Assembly (NCBI GenBank): GCA_050700835.1
Contig: JBOHDX010000126.1
Coordinates: forward strand, 1 to 14,113
Reading direction: 5' to 3'
Length of the DNA: 14,113 nt
Source: JBOHDX01 sp050700835
GTDB taxonomy: Bacteria; Actinomycetota; Actinomycetes; Propionibacteriales; Nocardioidaceae
This document shows, piece by piece, positions 1 through 7,390 of this stretch. The first letter of the stretch is position 1; each line of letters begins with the position of its first letter. The notes below the pieces were generated by a model. That model ran no database searches and was not told the DNA's origin. It was given only the letters and a program-made list of their open reading frames with translations. The translations under genes were made by a program, and so were the position numbers.

Positions 1-1865
1 ACCGGGGGCTTGTCGGGGTCGCCGACGACGAACTGGGTGGCTTGCTTGGACGCCTCGTCGAAGGCGTAGCGCAACGGGTTCGAGAGCACCGCCAGGGTCC
101 CGAGACCGATCCCCCTGCCAGGTGCGCCCTTGACCTGCACGACTCCGGCGACGATCTCGAGGTCGTCGGCGTTCGCCTCGAGCGCATCGGCGGCGATCCG
201 CAGGGCCTTCGCCCTGACGTTGCGGGCGGCCAACGCGATCGCGGACCCGCTCATCACCGCAGAACGTGACGCGAACGTGCCCACGGCGTAGGGGAAGCGG
301 CGGGTATCGCCGGTCACCACCTCGACCGACTCCATGGGCACGCCGAGCTCGTCGGCCACGATCTGGGCGAAGACCGTCTCGTGCCCTTGCCCCTGGGTGG
401 TGAGTCCGGTCGCCACCTTCACCTTGCCGGTCGTCTCGATCTGGACGTGACCACCTTCGTAGGGTCCGACGCCGGTGCCCTCGACGTAGCAGGCGATCCC
501 GATTCCCACCCGCCGGCCCTGAGCCCGCGCCTCGTCGCGCAACGACTCGAACTCGTCCCAGCCGACGAGCTTCTTCAACCGCTCGAGGCCGGCCGGGTAG
601 TCGCCGGAGTCGTAGACGAGCGGCTTGCCGTCCTGGAACACGAGGCCCTGGTCGTACGGCATCTCCTCGGGCTGGATGAAGTTCGTCGCCCGCACCCGGG
701 TCCGGTCGAGACCGAGATGCGCGGCGATCGCGTCCATGGTGCGTTCCATCGCGAACACCCCCTGCGGCCGCCCGGCACCGCGATAGGGCGTGACCATCAC
801 GGTGTTGGTGTACAAGCTCTCGAACTCCACCGTGTAGGCGCCCGGCTTGTAGGGACCCAGCAGCTGTGTCGAGGTGATGATCGGGACGATCAGGCCGTAC
901 GGAACGTACGCACCGTTGTCGTGCCAGAACTTCACGTCCAGGCCGAGCACGCGCCCGTCATCGTCGAAGCCGACCTCGATGTGGTGCTGCTGGGCCCGCT
1001 CGTGCGCCGCCGAGACGAAGTGCTCGCGCCGGTCCTCCACGAACTTGACCGGTCGCCCGAGCAGCCGTGCGGCCAACGGCACCAGCAGCTCCTCCGGCCA
1101 CGGGTGCACGATCTTGACACCGAAGCCGCCGCCGACTTCGGGGGTGATCACGTCCACCTGGCCCAGGTCGAGACCGAACTTGGCCGCGACAGCGGCACGG
1201 ACTCCGGTGGAGGTCTGGGTCGACGACCACACCTGCAACCGGCCCGAGTCTTTGTCCCACCGGGCGAGTACGCCCCGACCCTCCAGTGGTGTGGAGGCGC
1301 TGCGCTCGACCACGAGGTCAAGGCTCAGCCGGTGCGGTGCCGACGCGATCGCGGCCGCGGCGTCTCCGTTGGACTGGCGCATCCGGGCCGCGACGTTGCC
1401 CGGCACGTCCTCGTGCACGAGGTGCTCGGCCCTACGGGCAGCGTCCAGCCCTACGACCGGCGGCAGGAAGGCGTAGGTGACCACCACCCGGTTGGCCGCG
1501 TCCTCGGCGACGTAGCGGTCCGACGCCACGACCATCGCGACTGCCTCACCGACGTGGTTGACCTGGTCACGGGCAAGCGCGTACTGGGTCCGTCCGTGCG
1601 TGAGCGCGGGGTGCGGAATCAGCAGCGGCAGCGGCTCAGCCAGCGGTCCGTCGAGGTCGTCGTAAGTGTAGACCGCCTGCACGCCTTCGACGTCGAGTGC
1701 CCCGTCGACGTCGATGTCGACGATGGCGGCGTGGGCGTGCGGGCTGCGCACCAGCGCCGCGTGCAACGCGTCCGCGCCGAGGTCGTCGAGGTATTGGGCG
1801 TCGCCGCGCAGCATCCTGTCGTCCTCGACCCGGGCGACGGGTTCGCCGAACATCCTGGTGGTCAT
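1..1865 (-). CDS. Molybdopterin-binding large subunit of a xanthine dehydrogenase/CoxL-family hydroxylase (3' end missing)
   Basis: This is the catalytic subunit of a three-subunit molybdenum hydroxylase, which would hydroxylate an N-heterocycle using water as oxygen source. Reading leftward from an ATG at 1865 there are about 621 codons with no stop, and the frame runs off the left edge. Family members are roughly 750-800 residues, so about 150 C-terminal residues, including the catalytic Glu region, are not visible. The N-terminus (MTTRMFGEPVARVEDDRMLRG) is typical of the family. The molybdopterin glycine motif VGGGFG is at residues 244-249, and the active-site loop PYRGAGRP is at 360-367. 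This is the form II-like loop, not the Cys-containing AYxCSFR loop of true CO dehydrogenase. A TQGQGHET cofactor-contact segment follows. The start overlaps the [2Fe-2S] subunit stop by 4 bases (ATGA). The substrate cannot be read from the sequence; the adjacent permease suggests a purine or pyrimidine. Confidence 0.9.
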   Translation of the reverse strand, partial: MTTRMFGEPVARVEDDRMLRGDAQYLDDLGADALHAALVRSPHAHAAIVDIDVDGALDVEGVQAVYTYDDLDGPLAEPLPLLIPHPALTHGRTQYALARDQVNHVGEAVAMVVASDRYVAEDAANRVVVTYAFLPPVVGLDAARRAEHLVHEDVPGNVAARMRQSNGDAAAAIASAPHRLSLDLVVERSASTPLEGRGVLARWDKDSGRLQVWSSTQTSTGVRAAVAAKFGLDLGQVDVITPEVGGGFGVKIVHPWPEELLVPLAARLLGRPVKFVEDRREHFVSAAHERAQQHHIEVGFDDDGRVLGLDVKFWHDNGAYVPYGLIVPIITSTQLLGPYKPGAYTVEFESLYTNTVMVTPYRGAGRPQGVFAMERTMDAIAAHLGLDRTRVRATNFIQPEEMPYDQGLVFQDGKPLVYDSGDYPAGLERLKKLVGWDEFESLRDEARAQGRRVGIGIACYVEGTGVGPYEGGHVQIETTGKVKVATGLTTQGQGHETVFAQIVADELGVPMESVEVVTGDTRRFPYAVGTFASRSAVMSGSAIALAARNVRAKALRIAADALEANADDLEIVAGVVQVKGAPGRGIGLGTLAVLSNPLRYAFDEASKQATQFVVGDPDKPP

Positions 1866-2365
1866 GGCGTACCCACCCATCGGCGCTCACGCTCGATCTC
1901 GGCGGCCCGCAGCACGGACGCCACGATGTTGGCGTAGCCGGTGCATCTGCAGAGGTTCCCGGCCACCATCTCCCGGGCCTGGTCGGGCGTCGGGTCCGGC
2001 TCGGCGCGCAGGCACGCCGTCACCGTGGTGAGGAAGCCCGGCGTGCAGAAGCCGCACTGCAGCCCGTGACACTCCTTGAACGCCTGCTGTACCGAGCCGA
2101 GGGTGCCGTCGGGACGGCTGAGCCCCTCGACAGTGGTCAGCTCGTGCTGGTCGGCGGACACCGCCAGCATCAGGCAGGAGCGCATCGGCACGCCGTCGAC
2201 GAGGACCGTGCATGCGCCGCACACACCGTGCTCGCACCCGACGTGGGTGCCGGTCAGCCCGAGGTCGTGGCGCAGCGCGTCGGAGAGCAACAGCCGCACG
2301 GGAACCGTGAGGTCGTGGACGACACCGTTGACGTGCAGGCGCACCTGCGCGGTCTGCTCGCTCAC
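1862..2365 (-). CDS. [2Fe-2S] small subunit of the molybdenum hydroxylase
   Basis: This electron-transfer subunit (167 aa) carries two [2Fe-2S] clusters that pass electrons from the Mo centre to FAD. The plant-type ferredoxin cluster is ligated by Cys44, Cys49, Cys52 and Cys64 (CEHGVCGACTVLVDG). The second, helical cluster uses Cys104, Cys107, Cys139 and Cys141 (CGFCTPG and CRCTGY). All eight ligands are present and the length is normal for CoxS/XdhC-type subunits. The start is a GTG at 2365 that overlaps the FAD-subunit stop in a GTGA. The frame stays open upstream, but that extension is antisense-like low-complexity sequence inside the FAD gene. The stop overlaps the large-subunit ATG. The order FAD, FeS, Mo subunit is the usual M-S-L layout. 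Confidence 0.95.
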   Translation of the reverse strand: MSEQTAQVRLHVNGVVHDLTVPVRLLLSDALRHDLGLTGTHVGCEHGVCGACTVLVDGVPMRSCLMLAVSADQHELTTVEGLSRPDGTLGSVQQAFKECHGLQCGFCTPGFLTTVTACLRAEPDPTPDQAREMVAGNLCRCTGYANIVASVLRAAEIERERRWVGTP

Positions 2366-3264
2366 GTGGTCGACTCCTCCGTCCCGCGTCCATCCTGCCT
2401 CTGACCGGCCTCTGCGTACGCCTGGTTCAGCACTCGGGCAGTGAGGACGCCGGCGAGGTGTGCGCGGTAGTCCGCGCTGGCGTGGATGTCGGCGTCCGGG
2501 TGCAGCTGCGACCGGGCCAGGTCGGATGCCCGCGCCACCGTGGCTTCGTCGGCGACGCTCTCCTCGAGCGCACCCGTGAGGTCGAGCACCGTCGGCGTAT
2601 CGGCCACCGAGAAGTAGGCCGCCCGCGCATGGACGACGACGCCCGCGGCGTCGACGGTCACCGTGGCGGCGACACCGCACAGGGCGTAGTCGCCGTGGCG
2701 GCGCGACACCTCCGTCACGGCCGAGCCGGTGCGCGCCGGCGCCGACGGGAACATCACCTCGGTGACCAGCTCGGCCGGCCCGAGCGACGACTCCAAGGGC
2801 CCGACGAAGAACTGGTCCGCCGGCACGACCCGCCGGCCGCGCGGTCCTGAGCAGGTCACCGTGCCGTCGAGCAGCCGAAGGACCGCGGGCAGCTCGGCGG
2901 CCGGGTCGGCGTGCGCGATCGAGCCGACCGTGGTGCCACGGTTGCGGATCGTCGGATGAGCCACCAGCGCCAGCGTCCGGCGCAGCAATGGCTGGGCGGC
3001 GAATGCGTCGGGATCCCGCTCGAGCGCGGCCTGTCGCGCCAGTGCGCCGACCCGGACGCCGCCGTCCCCGCAGCGTACGAACGCCAGCTCGGTCACCCGG
3101 TTGATGTCGACGAGCACGGCCGGCGAGGCCAGGCGCATCGACAACAACGGCACCAGGCTCTGCCCGCCGGCGAGCACCTTGACGTCGCCGGCGTGCTCCG
3201 CCAGCGCGGCGAGGGCCTCGCCGGTCGACTCCGGTCGGAGGTACGCGAAGGGAGCGGGCTTCAC
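2362..3264 (-). CDS. FAD-binding medium subunit of the molybdenum hydroxylase
   Basis: This 300-aa protein belongs to the CoxM/XdhB family of FAD-binding subunits, which accept electrons from the [2Fe-2S] subunit and pass them to NAD+, a quinone or another acceptor. The two FAD pyrophosphate-binding motifs are visible: AGGQSLVPLLSMR near residues 32-44 and TTVGSIAHADPAAELP near 111-126. The N-terminus MKPAPFAYLRPESTGEALAAL is typical of the family. The CO-dehydrogenase C-terminal domain follows, ending in a stretch (DYRAHLAGVLTARVLNQAY) that is standard for these subunits. Translation starts at a GTG (3264) that overlaps the permease stop codon as GTGA, so it is probably coupled to permease translation. 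Confidence 0.93.
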   Translation of the reverse strand: MKPAPFAYLRPESTGEALAALAEHAGDVKVLAGGQSLVPLLSMRLASPAVLVDINRVTELAFVRCGDGGVRVGALARQAALERDPDAFAAQPLLRRTLALVAHPTIRNRGTTVGSIAHADPAAELPAVLRLLDGTVTCSGPRGRRVVPADQFFVGPLESSLGPAELVTEVMFPSAPARTGSAVTEVSRRHGDYALCGVAATVTVDAAGVVVHARAAYFSVADTPTVLDLTGALEESVADEATVARASDLARSQLHPDADIHASADYRAHLAGVLTARVLNQAYAEAGQRQDGRGTEESTT

Positions 3265-4760
3265 CGGCGACGTCGCCCCGGATCCGGCTGGTCGTCCTCA
3301 CGGAACGGGGACTGCTCGCCCTCCGGGGTGCCGACGTCGCCGGTGGAGATCATCGCGCCACCCTCATAGGCACGCTCGTCGCCCTGCGGCTCGAACGACT
3401 CGGTGGCGCCGAGGATCCGGACCAGGTGGTAGAAGACGATGACGAAGATCGTGCCGAGGGCGATGCCCGAGATGTTGAAGTTGTCGGTGAACTGCAACGA
3501 CACCCCGCCGATGCCCGCGATCAGACCGGCGGCGAGCGGCACCAGGTTGACCGGGTTGGCGAACGACACGCGGTTCTCCACCCAGATCTTGGCGCCGAGC
3601 AGGCCGATCATCCCGTACAGGATCACGGTGATCCCGCCGAGCACTCCGCCCGGCGTCGACGACACCAGAGCGCCGAACTTCGGACAGAAGCCGAGCAGGA
3701 CGGCCACCACGGCGGCGACGTAGTAGGCGGCCGTCGAATAGACCCGGGTGGCCGCCATGACACCGATGTTCTCGGCGTACGTCGTGGTCGGCGATCCTCC
3801 GAACGAGCTGGCGATGGCCGTGCCGACACCGTCGGCGAACAGCGCCCGGCCCAGATAGGGGTCGAGGTTGTCGCCGGTCATCTCCGACACCGCCTTGACG
3901 TGCCCGGTGTTCTCCGCGATGAGCGCGATCACGCCCGGCAGGACGAGCACGATGAACGTGAGGGAGAAGCTCGGACCGTGGAAGCCGGGGATGTCCGCGC
4001 CGCTCGGGCCGCCGTGGAAGATCGTCTTCGGCGGCAGCCCGATCCAGTGCGCCTTGTCGACGTTGGTGAAGTCGACGCGGTCGTGGGCTGTCGGGGTGCA
4101 GCCGGTGCCACCGCAGGAGGTGATGGTGCCGAAGACATGGTCGAAGATCCACGACACCAGGTAGCCGAACACGAGCCCGAGGAAGATGGCGATCCGGCTC
4201 CAGAAGCCCGCGAACCGCACCGCGGCGATGATCACGAACGTGGCGGTCAGCAGCGCCACCCACTGGTCCTGCGGCCAGTAGATCCCTGCGACGACCGGCG
4301 CGAGGTTGAAGCCGATCAGCATCACCACGGCCCCGGTGACCGCCGGTGGCAGCACGCTCTGGACGACCCGCGGCCCGGCGAAGTGCACGATCACGCCCAC
4401 CACGGCCAACACGAGTCCGGCCACCAGGATCGACCCGGTCACGTCGGCGGAGTCGCCGCCTTGCGCACGGATGGCGGCCACCCCCGCGACGAACGACGCG
4501 CTCGTCCCCAGATAGCTCGGAACCGCGCCGTTGACGATCAGCAGGAACAGGATCGTCGCGACCCCGGAGAACAGGATCGCGACGTTCGGGTTCAACCCCA
4601 TCACGATCGGGAACACGAACGTCGCACCGAACATCGCGACGACGTGTTGGGCCCCGAGACCGATGGTGCGGGGCCAGCTCAGCCGCTCGCCCGGGCGTAC
4701 CACCTGGCCCGGTGGCGGCGTACTGCCTCCGTAGACGACCTTCCATCCGAACGCAGCCAC
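3261..4760 (-). CDS. NAT/NCS2 nucleobase:cation symporter, uracil (UraA/RutG)-type
   Basis: This 499-aa inner-membrane protein has about 14 hydrophobic segments and imports a nucleobase with protons. NAT-family landmarks are clear. Gln38-His39 sit in the first membrane segment (GAQHVVAMFGATFVFP). A conserved acidic residue, Glu283, is in IALIAENTGHV. The family signature is ENIGVMAATRVYST around residues 330-343. E. coli UraA has GENIGVMAITRVYST at this place, whereas xanthine and urate carriers usually have QNxG, so a pyrimidine substrate is favoured. A roughly 20-residue insert with Cys216 and Cys221 lies between segments 6 and 7, and a hydrophilic tail of about 45 residues ends the protein. 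The GTG start has a strong Shine-Dalgarno 5 bases upstream. It is the first gene of the leftward operon, so uptake and oxidation are co-expressed. Confidence 0.92.
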   Translation of the reverse strand: MAAFGWKVVYGGSTPPPGQVVRPGERLSWPRTIGLGAQHVVAMFGATFVFPIVMGLNPNVAILFSGVATILFLLIVNGAVPSYLGTSASFVAGVAAIRAQGGDSADVTGSILVAGLVLAVVGVIVHFAGPRVVQSVLPPAVTGAVVMLIGFNLAPVVAGIYWPQDQWVALLTATFVIIAAVRFAGFWSRIAIFLGLVFGYLVSWIFDHVFGTITSCGGTGCTPTAHDRVDFTNVDKAHWIGLPPKTIFHGGPSGADIPGFHGPSFSLTFIVLVLPGVIALIAENTGHVKAVSEMTGDNLDPYLGRALFADGVGTAIASSFGGSPTTTYAENIGVMAATRVYSTAAYYVAAVVAVLLGFCPKFGALVSSTPGGVLGGITVILYGMIGLLGAKIWVENRVSFANPVNLVPLAAGLIAGIGGVSLQFTDNFNISGIALGTIFVIVFYHLVRILGATESFEPQGDERAYEGGAMISTGDVGTPEGEQSPFREDDQPDPGRRRR

Positions 4761-4765
4761 TGTGG

Positions 4766-4772
4766 CCTCCTC
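4766..4772 (-). promoter_or_regulatory. Strong Shine-Dalgarno of the permease
   Basis: On the minus strand this reads GAGGAGG, five bases before the GTG at 4760. It fixes the permease start and is the best ribosome-binding site in the leftward operon; the three downstream genes rely on overlapping stop/start codons. Confidence 0.85.
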
Positions 4773-4818
4773 GTTGCGCCCACCAACTCGTGACCCGGAC
4801 CATAGTGGAGGGGTCCGC

Positions 4819-4908
4819 GACGTGGCGCGTAACTGTCGGATCGTGCCCCCGGGGAGGGGGCGGGACGTGGCGCGTAACTGTCGGATCGTGGCCCGGGGAG
4901 GGGGGCGG
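4819..4908. repeat. Two tandem copies of a 45-bp unit in the divergent promoter region
   Basis: The unit occupies 4819-4863 and 4864-4908. The first 27 bases (from GACGTGG to GGATCGTG) are identical in both copies. The remaining 18 bases are both C-run/GGGGA/G-run/CGG and differ by a substitution and small run-length changes. The array is about 60-150 bases upstream of the permease start and 70-160 upstream of allH. It could be a double operator or a dispersed intergenic repeat of this genome; the sequence alone does not decide. Confidence 0.9.
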
Positions 4909-4979
4909 TGCGGGCGGCGGCACTAGGGTCACGGCAACAGGTCCGCGCACCCACCGAGCAGCAGGAGCCCCGAACGACC

Positions 4980-5897
4980 GTGAGCAACGTCGGCACCGTC
5001 GGCACCGTCGGCACCGTCGGCACCATCGGCACCATCGGCCACCACAGACACCGCACCCTCGTGCCTGCCGTCGCGGCGCCGTGGCTGCGCGCTGTGCTCG
5101 ACGGACCGGTTCGCGAGGCACGGGTGCTCACCGCGACCCCGGCCGCGGTCTATGCCCGGGTGCTGGGGGCACCGCCGACGGTCGTGGGCGTACTCGCCCG
5201 CGGCGCCGTCGCGGTGTCGTGCGGACTGCGTACCCAGCTCGACACCGTGCCCACGAACGTCGACGTGGTCCACCTCGGGCACGGCTGCCTCGCCATCGGG
5301 AGCCACGAGGTCCACGTGATGCGTCTGGTCGACCCGGTCGTCCCTGTCCTCGGTGTGCTCGATCCGGACGCGACCGCGTGGCTGGCTGCAAGGCTCGCCA
5401 CTGGCGACGACCTCGGGACCTGCGAAGCACGAAGCGTCCTGCCAGTGGGCGTTCTCGAGAGCATGTCCGCCGACGGTCCGGCGGCGGTGCGTCACCTGCT
5501 CGGCCTTGGCCCCGGCCTGACACCGCTGGGCGACGACGTGTTGGCCGCCTGGCTCGTCGCCCGCCGGGCGACCGGACGCGACGACGCCGGAGTCGGGGCC
5601 GCCGTCCTCCGGTGCGCGGACGAGGCGACCACGCCGCTGTCGGCGACCTTGCTTCGGTGTGCCGTCGACGGTCAGGCGGTGCCGCCGGTGCGCGACCTGC
5701 TGCTGGCGTTGCGCACCGGCGGCCACCTCGACGCCGCGCTGAGCCGGTTGCTCGCCGTGGGCCACACGTCGGGCGCCGGTCTCGCCCTGGGAGTCTCCGC
5801 GGCGCTCCAGCCGGGCACCGCAACCGGCTCCAACGACTCCGAGTCCGCCGACGCCCCCGAGCCCGCACACCCCCAGACTCGAACGGGGTGCCCGTGA
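4980..5897 (+). CDS. allH: AllH-like subunit (DUF2877) of oxamate carbamoyltransferase
   Basis: This matches the DUF2877/AllH (YlbF) family, a component with AllF (FdrA) and AllG of the enzyme that splits oxalurate with phosphate into oxamate and carbamoyl phosphate in allantoin degradation. The family's two best motifs are present. One is GLGPGLTPLGDD (near residue 174), equivalent to GKGPGLTPSHDD in E. coli AllH. The other is GHTSGAGLALG (near residue 260), equivalent to GHTSGADTLLG. The start is uncertain. GTG 4980, with AGGAG 12 bases upstream, gives 305 aa and an odd N-terminal (VGT)n stretch encoded by a 9-bp minisatellite. GTG 5061 gives 278 aa, closer to the roughly 270 aa of E. coli AllH, but has no visible ribosome-binding site. 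It is first in a four-gene operon, and its stop overlaps the next start (GTGA). Confidence 0.85.
   Translation: MSNVGTVGTVGTVGTIGTIGHHRHRTLVPAVAAPWLRAVLDGPVREARVLTATPAAVYARVLGAPPTVVGVLARGAVAVSCGLRTQLDTVPTNVDVVHLGHGCLAIGSHEVHVMRLVDPVVPVLGVLDPDATAWLAARLATGDDLGTCEARSVLPVGVLESMSADGPAAVRHLLGLGPGLTPLGDDVLAAWLVARRATGRDDAGVGAAVLRCADEATTPLSATLLRCAVDGQAVPPVRDLLLALRTGGHLDAALSRLLAVGHTSGAGLALGVSAALQPGTATGSNDSESADAPEPAHPQTRTGCP
4989..5033 (+). repeat. 9-bp minisatellite at the allH start
   Basis: Four copies of GTCGGCACC are followed by one ATCGGCACC and a degenerate partial copy to about 5039. The unit is a multiple of three, so changes in copy number would lengthen or shorten a Val/Ile-Gly-Thr repeat without shifting frame. 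If translation begins at 5061 instead, the array would lie in the leader RNA. Confidence 0.95.
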
Positions 5898-7390
5898 CCG
5901 CCACCCGTCCCGCCACATCGGCCCGCCACGTCGAGGTGCGCTCGGGCGCCTACGCCGACTCCGTGACCCTGCTTCAGGTCAGCCGCGACGTCGGCACCCT
6001 CGACGGCGTGGAGTCCGTGATGGTCGCAATGGGCACACCGCTCAACGTCGACCTGTTGCAGTCGATGGGCTTCGACGTACCCGCGGTGTCCTCGCACGAC
6101 ATGGTCGTCGCCGTCCGGGTCGGGTCGAATGCCGACGTCGCCGACGCCCTGGCGGCCGTCGACGCGGCCCTCGCCGCCGCGTCCCGCGTACGCGATGCCG
6201 GCGCTGCCCAGGAGGCGTCGCCGCGGACGATCGGCTCGGCACTGCGACGGGGCGGCAGCCTCGCGTTGGTGTCGGTGCCGGGGCCGTCCGCGTTCGTCGA
6301 GGCCATGGACGCCGTGGAGAGTGGCCGGCACGTGATGGTGTTCAGCGACAACGTGTCCGTGCCAGACGAGGTGTTCCTCAAGCGTGCCGGCGCGGACGCG
6401 GGCGTGCTGGTCATGGGTCCCGACTGCGGCACCGCGGTGGTCGGCGGCGTCGGGCTCGGCTTCGCCAACGTGGTCGCGCCGGGCCCGGTGGGGATCGTCG
6501 CCGCCTCGGGTACCGGCTGCCAGCAGCTGCTGTGCCTGCTGGACTCCGCCGGTGTCGGAGTCAGCGCGGCCCTCGGTGTGGGGGGTCGGGACGTGTCCGA
6601 GGAGGTCGGCGGTCTCGCGACTGAGCAGGCGCTTCGGATGCTCGACGAGGATCCAGCGACGCAGCTGGTGGTGCTGGTGTCGAAACCGCCGGCGCCCAGG
6701 GTCACCGACCGGCTCACCGAGCTGATCCGGGGGCTGGCGACACCCGTGCAGCTCGCCCTGCTGGGCGATGGCCGCCCCGATCTCACCATGGCGGCCGAGA
6801 CGGCGCTCACGACGCTGAGCCGCACGGTCCCGGAGTGGCCGCGTTGGGGCGAGCTCCCGGCCGGTACGCGCGAGGGCTTCCTGCGGGGCCTGTTCTGCGG
6901 CGGCACGCTGTGCGACGAAGCCATGCTCCTCGCCACAGCTTCGCTGGGACCGGTCCGCAGCAACATCCCGCTGGGACCTGACCTCGCGCTCGACCGCTCA
7001 CTCACCGCGCCGGCACACCTGATGATCGACTTCGGCGACGACGCTCTCACCGCGGGCCGGCCGCATCCGATGATCGACCAGACCCTGCGACTGGAGCACC
7101 TGCGCGCTCAGGCAGCAGACTGGCGGACGGGCGTACTCCTGCTCGACGTCGTGCTGGGACACGGTGCCGACGCCGACCCCGCCGCTCAGCTGGCGCCCGC
7201 GATCGCGGCCGCGCGGGACCGGCGAGACGATCTGCCCGTCGTAGTGACCCTGGTCGGCACCGCCGCGGACCCGCAAGGGCTCGAGTCCCAAGCCAGTCGG
7301 CTGGCCGACGCCGGCGCCGCCGTGTTCGCCTCCAACGCGATGGCCACGCGCGCCGCGATCTCGCTCCTCGTGCCGGGGAGTGCCCGATGA
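5894..7390 (+). CDS. fdrA: FdrA/AllF subunit of oxamate carbamoyltransferase (acyl-CoA synthetase-like fold)
   Basis: This 498-aa protein is homologous to E. coli FdrA (AllF), which has a succinyl-CoA-synthetase-alpha-like architecture and works with AllG and AllH. Recognisable segments are an N-terminal region (VEVRSGAYADSVTLLQVSRD), GPDCGTAVVGGVGLGFANVV, GIVAASGTGCQQLL, GVGGRDVSEEVGGL, LVSKPPAP and GLFCGGTLCDEAM. E. coli FdrA has nearly the same GIVAASGTG, GVGGRDLSE, ISKPPAP and CGGTLCDEAM segments. It is somewhat shorter than the 555-aa E. coli protein. The GTG at 5894 overlaps the allH stop. The frame stays open far upstream through allH, but that part is Arg/Pro-rich antisense-like sequence and is not the protein. 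Expected product: carbamoyl phosphate from an N-carbamoyl amide acid. The true substrate here is uncertain because no allantoin genes are visible. Confidence 0.92.
   Translation: MTATRPATSARHVEVRSGAYADSVTLLQVSRDVGTLDGVESVMVAMGTPLNVDLLQSMGFDVPAVSSHDMVVAVRVGSNADVADALAAVDAALAAASRVRDAGAAQEASPRTIGSALRRGGSLALVSVPGPSAFVEAMDAVESGRHVMVFSDNVSVPDEVFLKRAGADAGVLVMGPDCGTAVVGGVGLGFANVVAPGPVGIVAASGTGCQQLLCLLDSAGVGVSAALGVGGRDVSEEVGGLATEQALRMLDEDPATQLVVLVSKPPAPRVTDRLTELIRGLATPVQLALLGDGRPDLTMAAETALTTLSRTVPEWPRWGELPAGTREGFLRGLFCGGTLCDEAMLLATASLGPVRSNIPLGPDLALDRSLTAPAHLMIDFGDDALTAGRPHPMIDQTLRLEHLRAQAADWRTGVLLLDVVLGHGADADPAAQLAPAIAAARDRRDDLPVVVTLVGTAADPQGLESQASRLADAGAAVFASNAMATRAAISLLVPGSAR

Larger units (their letters stand above)
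4761..4979. promoter_or_regulatory. Divergent spacer between the permease and allH operons
   Basis: About 220 bases lie between the two divergent start codons, so promoters and operators for both operons should be here. It holds a 45-bp tandem duplication (4819-4908). Its first copy contains the perfect hairpin GCCCCC-GGGGA-GGGGGC (4845-4861), and G-rich runs follow. AGGAG at 4963-4967 is the likely ribosome-binding site for allH, 12 bases before the GTG at 4980. I could not pick a convincing -35/-10 pair on either strand. No regulator gene occurs anywhere in the window. Confidence 0.6.

Noticed and set aside
381..1937. Long plus-strand open frame (518 codons) opposite the hydroxylase large subunit
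   Set aside because: Its translation is Arg/Val/Asp/His-rich without family motifs, while the opposite strand encodes a clear molybdopterin subunit. Long antisense frames are expected at this GC content.
1..3264. Aerobic carbon monoxide dehydrogenase (form I) operon
   Set aside because: The subunit order fits, but the large-subunit loop is PYRGAGRP without the Cys-containing AYxCSFR motif, and a nucleobase permease is part of the operon.
2366..3301. N-terminal extension of the [2Fe-2S] subunit to a 479-aa fusion
   Set aside because: The extension is out-of-frame translation of the FAD-subunit gene (Arg/Gly/Ala-rich). The GTGA overlap at 2362-2365 gives the normal start and length.
3426..4793. 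455-codon plus-strand frame opposite the permease
   Set aside because: The composition (Asp/His/Arg/Gly-rich) is typical of antisense frames. The minus strand encodes a clear 14-segment NAT permease.
4819..5040. CRISPR-like array
   Set aside because: Two adjacent 45-bp units and a 9-bp minisatellite have no unique spacers, and no cas gene is present.
3364..5121. 585-codon minus-strand frame overlapping the permease and spacer
   Set aside because: It is low-complexity Arg-rich sequence. Its HDPTVTRHV repeat only reflects translation of the 45-bp DNA repeat.
4712..5893. 892-aa version of FdrA starting in the permease gene
   Set aside because: The upstream part is the wrong frame of allH and the spacer. 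FdrA homology begins at the GTG at 5894, which overlaps the allH stop.
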